From positions 1-7,178 of the forward strand of contig SCRB01000727.1 of assembly GCA_004299545.1 (NCBI GenBank): DNA of 7,178 bases. The letters run 5' to 3'. Below, one piece after another: positions 1 to 6,760 of this stretch (position 1 is its first letter; the number at the start of each line of letters is the position of its first letter). The translations under genes and the position numbers were made by a program. The notes beneath the pieces were generated by a model. It made no database searches. It saw only the letters and a list, made by a program, of their open reading frames with translations, and was not told the DNA's origin. This DNA comes from Rhizobiaceae bacterium (lineage in GTDB: Bacteria; Pseudomonadota; Alphaproteobacteria; Rhizobiales; Rhizobiaceae).

Positions 1-643
1 CCATCTGTCCGAGCACAGGGAGCAATCGCCGGTTGGAGGTTTCTACAAGCGCAGCTTCGATGTCGCCGGGTCGCTGGCGGCGCTCACGCTGCTCAGCCCC
101 CTGCTCTTGATGCTGGCACTTCTGGTCAAGCTATCCGATGGCGGATCGGTGTTCTACAGCCATCGTCGCATCGGGCGGAACGGCCAGGATTTCCTGTGTC
201 TCAAGTTCCGCACGATGGCGCCGAACGGGGACAAGATCCTCGCGGCACATCTTGCCGCCGACCCGGCAAGCCGGGAAGAGTGGGCCGCGACCCGCAAGTT
301 GCGCCGCGACCCGCGCGTAACCCGCGTGGGGATCGTCCTGCGCAAGCTCAGTCTCGATGAATTGCCGCAATTGTGGAACATCCTTCGCGGAGAGATGAGC
401 TTCGTCGGCCCGAGGCCCGTTGTCGAGGAAGAACTCGAATTCTACGGCACGTCGGTCCATTGCTATCTGAAAACCCGGCCGGGCCTTACCGGCCTCTGGC
501 AGATCAGCGGCCGTAACGACGTGTCGTATCTGAACCGTGTCGCTTTCGACCAGCACTATGTGGAGAACTGGTCTTTCCTCCAGGACATGGTGATCATCGT
601 CAAGACGTTTCCAGCGGTCTTGTCGTCCCGCGGCAGCTATTGA
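1..643 (+). CDS. exoY: ExoY, undecaprenyl-phosphate sugar (galactose) phosphotransferase, 5' partial
   Basis: Priming enzyme of exopolysaccharide synthesis. In S. meliloti, ExoY moves galactose-1-phosphate from UDP-galactose to undecaprenyl phosphate at the inner membrane. The frame is open from the left edge (codons begin at base 2) and 213 residues are visible before TGA 641-643. S. meliloti ExoY has about 226 residues, so only a short N-terminus should be missing. Seen in order (visible numbering): a hydrophobic anchor at about 20-42, KFRTM (68-72), the acidic SLDELPQL stretch (117-124), the GPRP motif (136-139) and GLTGLWQISGRN (161-172), ending in SRGSY. These are hallmarks of the bacterial sugar transferase family (PF02397), and the detailed wording matches ExoY rather than large WbaP-type proteins, which carry extra N-terminal membrane segments. 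The neighbours exoF and exoQ follow as in the S. meliloti exoYFQ operon. Galactose as the substrate is inferred from similarity. Confidence 0.93.
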   Translation, partial: HLSEHREQSPVGGFYKRSFDVAGSLAALTLLSPLLLMLALLVKLSDGGSVFYSHRRIGRNGQDFLCLKFRTMAPNGDKILAAHLAADPASREEWAATRKLRRDPRVTRVGIVLRKLSLDELPQLWNILRGEMSFVGPRPVVEEELEFYGTSVHCYLKTRPGLTGLWQISGRNDVSYLNRVAFDQHYVENWSFLQDMVIIVKTFPAVLSSRGSY

Positions 644-683
644 AGCCCCGCCACGCGAATTTCCGCCGTCAAAGGCAGGAAAA

Positions 684-689
684 AAGGAA
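684..689 (+). promoter_or_regulatory. Ribosome binding site for exoF, supporting a GTG start
   Basis: AAGGAA ends four bases before GTG 694, inside an A-rich stretch. It is the only purine-rich site near a start codon in this frame upstream of the signal peptide. It favours GTG 694 over the TTG at 640, which overlaps the exoY stop and would add 18 charged residues ahead of the signal peptide. Confidence 0.5.
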
Positions 690-693
690 CAAC

Positions 694-1959
694 GTGATCG
701 TAAAAGGCGGAACCATCCGATTGCGCATTGCCGCGGCAATCCTCGCCAGCCTGTTCTTGTCCGCCCTGCCAACCGGGCGGGTTCTCGCCGACGGCTATCG
801 TCTCGGCGTCATGGACAAGCTCAACATCAAGGTGGCGGAGTGGCAGACGGCCCAAGGCGCCGTGCGCGACTGGACGTCGCTCGACGGCCAGTACGCCGTC
901 GGCCCGTCCGGTGACATATCGTTGCCCTTCCTCGGCCAACTCCCGGCGAAGGGCAAAACGACCGCTGACATCGCCGCGGAGATCGGTGAGGGGCTGCAGC
1001 AGAAGTTCGGGCTCCCTGATCGTCCCGCCGCCTCGGTCGAAATCGCGGAGTACCGGCCATTTTTCGTCTCGGGCGACGTGGAGAATCCGGGCCGCTATCC
1101 GTATATGCCCGGCCTGACCGTGCTCAAGGCCGTGAGCCTGGCGGGAGGAATGCGCCATTCGAGCGACAACGGCGGAAGCTCCACCCGCAACTTCATCAAC
1201 GCGCGCGGCAATTACCAGGCCATGATCGCCCAGCGGGATGCGCTTCTGGCGATGCGCGCGCGCCTGGTCGCGGAGGCCGAAGGAAAAGACACAATCGATT
1301 TTCCGAAGCAGGTTCGCGACAGTCCGGACGCACAAAGGCTGATGGCGAACGAAACGGCCTTCAAGGCCGCGCGCCAGCAGACTCTCGATGTCCAGCTCAA
1401 GCAGCTCGCCGAACTGAAGACGCTTCTTCAGAAGGAAGTCACCACGCTCGGACAGAAAATGGTCACCCAGAGCAAACAGATAGACCTTTCGCGCAAGGAT
1501 CTGTCCAACGTCGACAAGCTGGCGCAGCGCGGCCTGGCGGTCAATCAGCGGATTCTCACATTGCAGGAAAACACCGCCGATCTTGAAGGAAAGCTCCTGG
1601 ATATGGAAACAAAGTCCCTTCAGGCAAAGCAGGAGATCAGCAAGACCGATCAGGATGCCGCCAATCTGCAGAACGGGCGCACCGCCGAAATTGCCCAGGA
1701 TCGTCAGCAGGCGGAAACGAACCTGCAGATGATCGACATGAAGCTTGGCATGTACAGGGACCTCATGGTGGAAGCGGTCACGGACGATCCCCAGGCGGCA
1801 AACAGCGCCGGTTCGGAAAATCTCGCCTCCCTTTCCTACTCGATCGTGCGCGAAACCGATGGGAAAGCGGGCCAGATCCCGGCAACGGAAGATACGCAAG
1901 TGCTGCCCGGAGACGTCATCAAGGTGGTGATGACGGTTCCCGCAACCGGATCGAATTGA
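694..1959 (+). CDS. exoF: ExoF, periplasmic polysaccharide export protein (OPX/SLBB type)
   Basis: Takes part in moving the growing exopolysaccharide through the periplasm and outer membrane. From GTG 694 the protein has 421 residues, the length I recall for S. meliloti ExoF. Residues 1-32 form a signal peptide: basic start, hydrophobic core at about 12-25, and likely cleavage after VLA before Asp33. Residues 33-118 resemble the polysaccharide export domain (PF02563; YRLGVMDKL, VGPSGDISLPFLG). An SLBB-like segment follows (about 121-153: VSGDVENPGRYPY, LKAVSLAGG). Residues 223-357 are rich in Gln, Lys, Leu and Glu and look like a long coiled-coil hairpin. The C-terminus (385-416) has another beta-rich LPGDVIKV motif. 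The protein contains no cysteine, so it cannot be a Wza-like lipoprotein. It lies 50 bases after exoY and is probably cotranscribed with it. Export function is known for the family; the partner (probably ExoP) lies outside the window. Confidence 0.9.
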   Translation: MIVKGGTIRLRIAAAILASLFLSALPTGRVLADGYRLGVMDKLNIKVAEWQTAQGAVRDWTSLDGQYAVGPSGDISLPFLGQLPAKGKTTADIAAEIGEGLQQKFGLPDRPAASVEIAEYRPFFVSGDVENPGRYPYMPGLTVLKAVSLAGGMRHSSDNGGSSTRNFINARGNYQAMIAQRDALLAMRARLVAEAEGKDTIDFPKQVRDSPDAQRLMANETAFKAARQQTLDVQLKQLAELKTLLQKEVTTLGQKMVTQSKQIDLSRKDLSNVDKLAQRGLAVNQRILTLQENTADLEGKLLDMETKSLQAKQEISKTDQDAANLQNGRTAEIAQDRQQAETNLQMIDMKLGMYRDLMVEAVTDDPQAANSAGSENLASLSYSIVRETDGKAGQIPATEDTQVLPGDVIKVVMTVPATGSN

Positions 1960-1965
1960 TCGGTT
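1944..1965 (+). other. Imperfect hairpin across the exoF stop codon
   Basis: AACC-GATC (with one extra G, 1944-1952) can pair with GATCGGTT (1958-1965) around a five-base loop, giving an eight-pair stem with a bulge. The TGA stop lies at 1957-1959. No T-run follows, so it is not a normal intrinsic terminator; at most it could slow decay or mark an mRNA processing point between exoF and exoQ. The rest of the 72-base gap (1960-2031) shows no clear promoter. A chance structure is quite possible. Confidence 0.25.
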
Positions 1966-2031
1966 GGGTCGGGATCATTGGCCCACCGGCGGACATTTGC
2001 CGGCGATCGGAACGCAACAGAGTAAGCCGAC

Positions 2032-3288
2032 ATGAAGATCCCGAAGGGATTCCTCATAGATCCGGATAGGAACACCCTTTATGGGACGTTCGCGGTCGCC
2101 ATATCGATGTTCGTGTTTGCCTATTCGAGCAATTTCGGCAAACTGCCGATACTGGTGTATTATGCGCTTTGGTTGCCGCTGATCGCGGTTGATTACCGCA
2201 AAGTCTGCGGGAACGTCGCCAGATATTATTGGATCCTGCCTTTCGGCGTTCTGGCCTGCCTGTCCATGTTCTGGTCGCAGGCGCCGGGCGCCACGGCGCG
2301 CACGGCCATCCAATATGCCACCCAGATCGTCTGCGCCCTTATCGCGGCGAGGACGATCAACATCAAGACGCTCTCATGCGGAGTCCTGATCGGCGTCACG
2401 ATCGTCATCATCTATTCGCTGCTGAAGGGGAGCTACCAATACGACCCGTTCGACGGCGGCTACAGTTTCGCCGGTGCGTTCTCGTCCAAGAACCAGCTCG
2501 GCTTCTTCTGCGCCATAGGGATCTATTTTTCATTCGCCACCTTTTTTATCCTGCGGCTGCGGCGCGCCATTCTGCCAATTATCCTTCTCGCCGCGGCACT
2601 GTCGCTCTACGGCCTCCGTATCTCTCATTCCGCGACAGCGGTGATCACGCTCGCCGCTACCCTCGCGCTGATGATCGGGCTGGGTGCGGTTTCGTTTTTT
2701 CGCGCCGCGACGCGGAAGACGATGTTTGTGGCGGGAGCCGTCCTGGGGCTGGGCCTGATAGCGGCTTTTTTCACTTTGGGAGGGTATTCGGCCCTCCTCG
2801 AAGCTTTCGGAAAGAATACAACGCTCACCGGCCGCACCTATCTCTGGTCGCAGGGCCTGCTCGTGGCGGCCAAGACGCCACTCCTCGGCGTCGGCTATCA
2901 GGCCTTCTGGATCCAGGGCTTCGCCGATGCCGAGCGGCTCTGGCACGAATACTACATCACGGCGCGAACCGGTTTTCACTTTCACAACACCTATATCGAG
3001 GTGCTCGTCGAAACGGGTTGGGTCGGGGTCATCCTGCTCACCCTGCTCCTTCTCAGGACGGAGGGCAGCCTGCTCGCCCGCCTTCTGAACGACAATGCAG
3101 ACAGCGCTGCCCACATTCTGTTCGGGCTGATGACGATGCTCCTGATGCGCTCTTTCGTCGAGGTCGATGTCATCAACCCCTATGTCATTGGCTCCTTCTT
3201 TCTTTTCTACGCGGCGGGAATAACCACCCTCGCTCCTACGCGTGCGCGCGCCTCCTACGCAACGTTCCAGGTGCAGTTGTCGCAATGA
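2032..3288 (+). CDS. exoQ: ExoQ, Wzy-type exopolysaccharide polymerase
   Basis: Integral inner-membrane protein of 418 residues that should join lipid-linked repeat units into polymer on the periplasmic side. Hydrophobic segments recur along it: about 17-33, 38-53, 66-80, 96-107, 115-131, 155-174, 179-195, 201-223, 231-249, 332-342, 361-373 and 383-400. Between the last groups lies a large loop (about 250-331), as expected for the O-antigen ligase/polymerase family (PF04932). That loop carries the family signatures LTGRTYLW (265-272), LLGVGYQAFW (284-293) and FHFHNTYIE (315-323, including His318-Asn319). AFSSKNQLG (149-157) also matches ExoQ as I recall it. ATG 2032 has only a weak purine site (around 2018-2025) but no better start lies nearby. 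The stop overlaps the next start by ATGA. Ligase activity cannot be excluded from sequence, but placement after exoYF favours polymerase. Confidence 0.87.
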   Translation: MKIPKGFLIDPDRNTLYGTFAVAISMFVFAYSSNFGKLPILVYYALWLPLIAVDYRKVCGNVARYYWILPFGVLACLSMFWSQAPGATARTAIQYATQIVCALIAARTINIKTLSCGVLIGVTIVIIYSLLKGSYQYDPFDGGYSFAGAFSSKNQLGFFCAIGIYFSFATFFILRLRRAILPIILLAAALSLYGLRISHSATAVITLAATLALMIGLGAVSFFRAATRKTMFVAGAVLGLGLIAAFFTLGGYSALLEAFGKNTTLTGRTYLWSQGLLVAAKTPLLGVGYQAFWIQGFADAERLWHEYYITARTGFHFHNTYIEVLVETGWVGVILLTLLLLRTEGSLLARLLNDNADSAAHILFGLMTMLLMRSFVEVDVINPYVIGSFFLFYAAGITTLAPTRARASYATFQVQLSQ

Positions 3289-4826
3289 AGAAGTTGCATT
3301 CACCAAATTCCCGGGCAAGCGACAGGGCGGCAGGCTGCGTCCCGCCCGATCTGCCGGAACAGGCAGCCTATGGTCGTTTGCGGAGCGGCCGCACGCGCGC
3401 GGCCATCCACGGCGTCTTCTGGTCGGCGTTGAGCGGCTTTGCACCGGCCGCTGTCGGAGCGGGCGTTTTCACCGTTACCTCGCGCTTCCTCACGCCCGCC
3501 GAGTTCGGCCTGGTCGCGCTGGCCGCCAGCATTTCCACGCTGGCCAGCGCCATCGCTCCGGCCGGCTTCGGGCAGGCTCTCGTGCAGCGCGAGGATATCG
3601 AGCAGCGGCATGTCGATTCCGTGTTCTGGCTCTGCATCCTGGCGGCGCTGGCGATCTACGCCGTGCTTGCGCTGAGCGCGCCTCTCCTCTCCCGGCTCAT
3701 GGGTGCGGCCGGGCTGACCCTGCTCTTACAGGTCATCGGCCTGCGCGTGCTTTTCGACCTGGCCGTCGTCGTGCCGAACGCGCTCCTTTCGCGTGCCATG
3801 GCGTTCAGCAAGATGGCCGTACGAACGCTGATCGCCTCGATCGTTTCCGCGGCGGTCTGCCTCAGTCTGCTCGTCATGGGATATGGTCTTTGGGCGCTGG
3901 CTTTTTCGCAGCTTGCCTCGTCGGTCGCGGTCTGCGTGGGAACGCTGCTGGCGGTCGACTGGCGGCCGGGCATGCGCTTCGACAGGGCGGCGCTGCGCGA
4001 TCTCGCCCATTTCGGCATGTTCGCTTCGGGCCACAGGATCCTGCATATGGTCAGGCTGGATCAGATCCTGATCGGCACCTTCCTGGGTACGACGGCGCTC
4101 GGCATATTCAGCTTCTCGCAGCGCATCTTCCAGATCCTCAACGATTTCATTGCCGGCGCGCTGAACACTGTCTCCTATACGCTGCTTTCCTCGCTGCAGG
4201 GCGAGCGCGAGAGGCTGAGGGAAACGTTCCTTTTTGCGACCTTCATCTCCTCGACGCTCTCATTCCCCGTGTTCGTCGGGCTGGGTGCCGTCGCCGCAGA
4301 CATGGTCATGGTGTTTTTCGGCGAACACTGGATCGCAGCCGTGCCCGCCATCCGCGGCTTCTGCGCCATGGGGCTGCTGAGTTGCATCGGGATCCTCCAG
4401 GGGTCGCTCATCAATAGCCAGGGGAATCCGAGCTGGTGGTTCTACTATATGATCGCGAAGCAGGCGGTGACCGCACTGGTGGTCGTGATCTTCTATCGCT
4501 TCGGCGTTTCCACGCTGGTCTTCGCGATCGCCGTGCAGACTTTCCTGATGTGGCCTATCACGGTCTGGATGGTGCTGCGCATCCTGGAGATCGGGCCCTG
4601 GACCTATCTCAAATCCTTCCTTGCGCCCTCGCTCGCCTGCCTTGTGATGCTGGTGGGCGTGCTCGTCCTGCGGCAATACATGGCCGGCGCATCCGCCTAT
4701 CTGCGTCTGGCCGCGGAAGTCGCGGGGGGTGCCGTCATCTATGGCGCGGCGCTCGCCGTCCTCGACGGCCGGAGAATTGTCCTGATGCGCGATGTAGTCC
4801 TGAAGCGGAGAGCGGTTTCGGCATGA
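3285..4826 (+). CDS. exoT: ExoT-like Wzx flippase (MOP superfamily polysaccharide transporter)
   Basis: A 513-residue multi-spanning membrane protein, expected to flip undecaprenyl-linked repeat units from the cytoplasmic to the periplasmic face. After a hydrophilic N-terminus (1-39), hydrophobic segments run through the protein: about 44-63, 76-94, 112-131, 145-163, 180-197, 203-223, 259-275, 315-345, 360-374, 386-403, 409-431, 446-462 and 478-493. The FWSALSGF and VTSRFLTPAEFGLVALA region (45-80) is typical of the Wzx/RfbX-like family (PF01943/PF13440), where an early loop reads R-x-L-x-P-x-x-F/Y-G. QILIGTFLGTTALGIFSFSQR (260-280) is the equivalent mid-protein motif. The start ATG 3285 overlaps the exoQ stop, suggesting translational coupling; a clear Shine-Dalgarno site is lacking. 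S. meliloti ExoT is slightly shorter (about 494). The family call is secure; the symbol exoT rests on context and size, so a different Wzx such as ExoT/WzxC remains possible. Confidence 0.8.
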   Translation: MKKLHSPNSRASDRAAGCVPPDLPEQAAYGRLRSGRTRAAIHGVFWSALSGFAPAAVGAGVFTVTSRFLTPAEFGLVALAASISTLASAIAPAGFGQALVQREDIEQRHVDSVFWLCILAALAIYAVLALSAPLLSRLMGAAGLTLLLQVIGLRVLFDLAVVVPNALLSRAMAFSKMAVRTLIASIVSAAVCLSLLVMGYGLWALAFSQLASSVAVCVGTLLAVDWRPGMRFDRAALRDLAHFGMFASGHRILHMVRLDQILIGTFLGTTALGIFSFSQRIFQILNDFIAGALNTVSYTLLSSLQGERERLRETFLFATFISSTLSFPVFVGLGAVAADMVMVFFGEHWIAAVPAIRGFCAMGLLSCIGILQGSLINSQGNPSWWFYYMIAKQAVTALVVVIFYRFGVSTLVFAIAVQTFLMWPITVWMVLRILEIGPWTYLKSFLAPSLACLVMLVGVLVLRQYMAGASAYLRLAAEVAGGAVIYGAALAVLDGRRIVLMRDVVLKRRAVSA

Positions 4827-5731
4827 AACTTACTTATTTCAGGGCACAGGTGCCCAATTTCGGTGACGATCTGAACACCTATCTGTGGCCGCGACTGTTG
4901 CCGCCAGGCTTCCTCGACGAGGACGACGGCGAACTCTTCCTCGGCATCGGCTCGATCCTCTGGGAGCACTACCCGAAGAACGCGCGCAAATATGTGTTCG
5001 GATCGGGATATGGCGGCTATGCGGCCGCACCCGATGTCCATGACGGCAGCTGGGACGTGATTTTCGTGCGCGGTCCCCGGACGGCGGCCGAGCTTGGCCT
5101 GCCGCCGGCCAAGGGCATTTGCGACAGCGCGATCCTGCTGCGCAAGCTCGACCTGCCGCCCGCTGTCGAAAATGTCGGCGTCGCATTCATGCCGCATTAT
5201 CACAGCTTTTCCAGAGGCTGCTGGCCGGAGGCATGCGCGGAAGCTGGTATCCGCCTTATCGACCCGCGCGACGACGTCGAAAAGATCATCGGCGAAATCC
5301 GTGGGGCGCGCATGCTCATCACGGAGGCGATGCACGGCGCCATTGTTGCCGATGCCTTGAGGACGCCATGGCTGGCGGTGCGCCCGATCCATGCCGAGAA
5401 CGCCGCCAAATGGGCGGACTGGGCGGAAGCTCTCGGACTGGAACTGAACCCCCAGCCGCTCCTGCCCTCAAGCCTGTTCGAACTCTATGTGAGCGCGACC
5501 AAAGGCCGGCGCTATTACGAGGGCCGTGCAAGGCGGTATGGCAGGGGCGCGCTGGCAAGGCCGGCGGACCGGGTATTGACGTCGCTTGCCGCGCGGCGTC
5601 TCAGGACATTGAGCCGGCGCGAGCCGCAATTGAGCGACGGCAACCGTCTCGACGACGTTTTTGCCCGCGCCCTGGAAGCGGTGGAAAAGTTCGCTCGATC
5701 GCATGTTTCCCCCATGGAGCGCCGGGCATGA
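4823..5731 (+). CDS. exoV: ExoV, exopolysaccharide pyruvyl transferase
   Basis: Cytoplasmic enzyme of 302 residues that should transfer pyruvate from phosphoenolpyruvate to a terminal sugar of the lipid-linked repeat unit as a ketal, adding negative charge. S. meliloti ExoV (about 316 residues) does this on the terminal glucose of succinoglycan. Family motifs (PF04230) seen: NFGDDLN (12-18), GIGSIL (41-46), FGSGYG (59-64), VRGPRT (82-87), FMPHYHS (122-128) and EAMHGAIVADALRTPW (168-183), the last being the strongest signature. The C-terminal 70 residues are basic and helical. It begins at ATG 4823 within the flippase stop (ATGA), with only a distant GGAG at 4807-4810, and its own stop overlaps the next gene in the same way. 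The same frame is open upstream to 4436, but that part is the shadow of the flippase gene and lacks family similarity. Confidence 0.9.
   Translation: MKLTYFRAQVPNFGDDLNTYLWPRLLPPGFLDEDDGELFLGIGSILWEHYPKNARKYVFGSGYGGYAAAPDVHDGSWDVIFVRGPRTAAELGLPPAKGICDSAILLRKLDLPPAVENVGVAFMPHYHSFSRGCWPEACAEAGIRLIDPRDDVEKIIGEIRGARMLITEAMHGAIVADALRTPWLAVRPIHAENAAKWADWAEALGLELNPQPLLPSSLFELYVSATKGRRYYEGRARRYGRGALARPADRVLTSLAARRLRTLSRREPQLSDGNRLDDVFARALEAVEKFARSHVSPMERRA
5716..5719 (+). promoter_or_regulatory. Ribosome binding site for exoW
   Basis: GGAG within the last codons of exoV, eight bases before ATG 5728. It lets the ExoW start be used by ribosomes that finish exoV or by new ones, and supports this start over the long open stretch upstream. 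Confidence 0.4.
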
Positions 5732-6744
5732 AAATTGCCGTCGTCATTCCTTATTTCCAGCGAAAGCCCGGCATCTTGCGAAGCGCAGTCGATTCCGTTC
5801 TCGCCCAGGAGTTGCCCGACGGCGTTGCCGTCGAGCTTGTCATCGTCGACGACGAATCCCCCCTGCCCCCGCAACGGGACCTTGGCGGCATCGATCTGCC
5901 GCCTCCCTTCAGCATGATCTTACTGGACCGCGCCAATGGCGGGCCGGGCGCGGCCCGGAACACGGCGCTCGATTACCTTGATCCGGCAGGGACGGACTAT
6001 GTGGCTTTCCTCGATTCCGACGATGTCTGGTTTCCCGGCCATCTCCGCCAGGCGCTCATGGCGCTTGCCGGAGACGCGGATTTCTATTTCGCCAACAGCA
6101 TGCACGACGGCGTCACATCCTTCTCCTATTTCGAGTACATGACGCGCAACCACGATGTCGGTATCGGCGCGGAACCTGAAGCGCGATCCATCTCCGGGCG
6201 GCGGGCCTTTGACGAATTTCTGGTCCATTGCATCCCGCATACGTCCAACGTCGTCTACAGATTCCCGCCGCATAGCGCTTTGCGCTTCGACAGCCGGCTG
6301 CGCCGGACCGGCGAGGATCAGCTTTTCTGGATCATGCTCGCCAGACAATCGGGTACGGTCAGCTATTCCACCGCCGTCATGGGAGCGCGCGGCGAAGGCG
6401 TATCGATCTACCGGGAGGCTCTTGCATGGGATTCCGTCAACGCGCCGGATCGGCTGATCGACGGACTCGTGTTCAGGAACAAGCTGACCACCGTGTTCGA
6501 TCTGGATGCGGTGCAAAAGACACTCAGCGAAAAGGAAGAGCAGGAAACCCGCGACCATCTGGTTTTCCTGTGCCTCAGGAACCTGCGCTATAGGCCGCTC
6601 ACGACGCTTCATGCGATACGCCGGATTTCGCGCGAACTGCCGTCGTTCTGGCTTCACTTTCCGAAGACCTGTTCGCGTATTCCGTCGCACCACCGGACCC
6701 TTACCGTTCAGGCGGCCATTCCGCAGCCGGGCCCCGGCGAGTGA
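5728..6744 (+). CDS. exoW: ExoW-like family 2 glycosyltransferase
   Basis: A 338-residue cytoplasmic GT-A glycosyltransferase that should add a sugar from a nucleotide donor to the growing lipid-linked repeat unit. In S. meliloti, ExoW adds a late beta-1,3-linked glucose in the side chain. Seen: IPYFQRKPGILRSAVDSVLAQ (8-28, start of the nucleotide-binding fold), VIVDDESP (38-45) with the donor-binding aspartates, NGGPGAARNTALD (70-82), FLDSDDVW (94-101) with the metal-binding DxD, and TGEDQLFW (194-201), whose Asp fits the usual catalytic base. Length is close to S. meliloti ExoW (about 319), with a Pro-rich tail after residue 318. It starts inside the exoV stop (ATGA). The family is certain (PF00535); the symbol rests on the wording of the N-terminal motifs, size and the exoV neighbour. 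Sugar and linkage are inferred. Confidence 0.83.
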   Translation: MKIAVVIPYFQRKPGILRSAVDSVLAQELPDGVAVELVIVDDESPLPPQRDLGGIDLPPPFSMILLDRANGGPGAARNTALDYLDPAGTDYVAFLDSDDVWFPGHLRQALMALAGDADFYFANSMHDGVTSFSYFEYMTRNHDVGIGAEPEARSISGRRAFDEFLVHCIPHTSNVVYRFPPHSALRFDSRLRRTGEDQLFWIMLARQSGTVSYSTAVMGARGEGVSIYREALAWDSVNAPDRLIDGLVFRNKLTTVFDLDAVQKTLSEKEEQETRDHLVFLCLRNLRYRPLTTLHAIRRISRELPSFWLHFPKTCSRIPSHHRTLTVQAAIPQPGPGE

Positions 6745-6748
6745 AGAC

Positions 6749-6754
6749 GAGGAA
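6749..6754 (+). promoter_or_regulatory. Ribosome binding site deciding a TTG start
   Basis: GAGGAA, the strongest Shine-Dalgarno site in the window, sits six bases before TTG 6761. Because the TTG opens a typical MKIVFAS strand of a GT-B protein and no ATG lies near in frame, this site fixes the start of the last gene. Confidence 0.65.
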
Positions 6755-6760
6755 ACAGCA

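Noticed and set aside
640..693. TTG start for exoF overlapping the exoY stop
   Set aside because: It would place 18 mostly polar, basic residues before the signal peptide, has no ribosome site, and gives a longer product than the family.
644..693. Possible promoter between exoY and exoF
   Set aside because: The 50 bases show no -35/-10 pair; the A-rich part is explained by the exoF ribosome site.
637..1899. Long minus-strand open frame (420 codons) opposite exoF
   Set aside because: Its protein shows no recognisable domain and it is fully antisense to a gene with clear ExoF motifs; long antisense frames are common in GC-rich coding DNA.
1986..2003. Inverted repeat CCGGC / GCCGG upstream of exoQ
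   Set aside because: Five pairs with an eight-base loop and no T-run; expected by chance in GC-rich DNA and not usable as a terminator or operator call.
2229..3284. Long open stretch in frame before the flippase, giving an apparent 865-residue protein
   Set aside because: This part lies within exoQ in another frame, has low-complexity Arg/Pro/His-rich sequence and no domain. Only the part from ATG 3285 is a real protein.
2530..3444. Minus-strand open frame of 304 codons opposite exoQ
   Set aside because: Rich in Arg, Glu and Gln without any family motif; it mirrors the codon pattern of exoQ on the other strand.
4436..4822. Extended N-terminus for exoV
   Set aside because: Translation here is the shadow of the flippase; ExoV similarity begins at ATG 4823 with MKLTYFRAQ and NFGDDLN.
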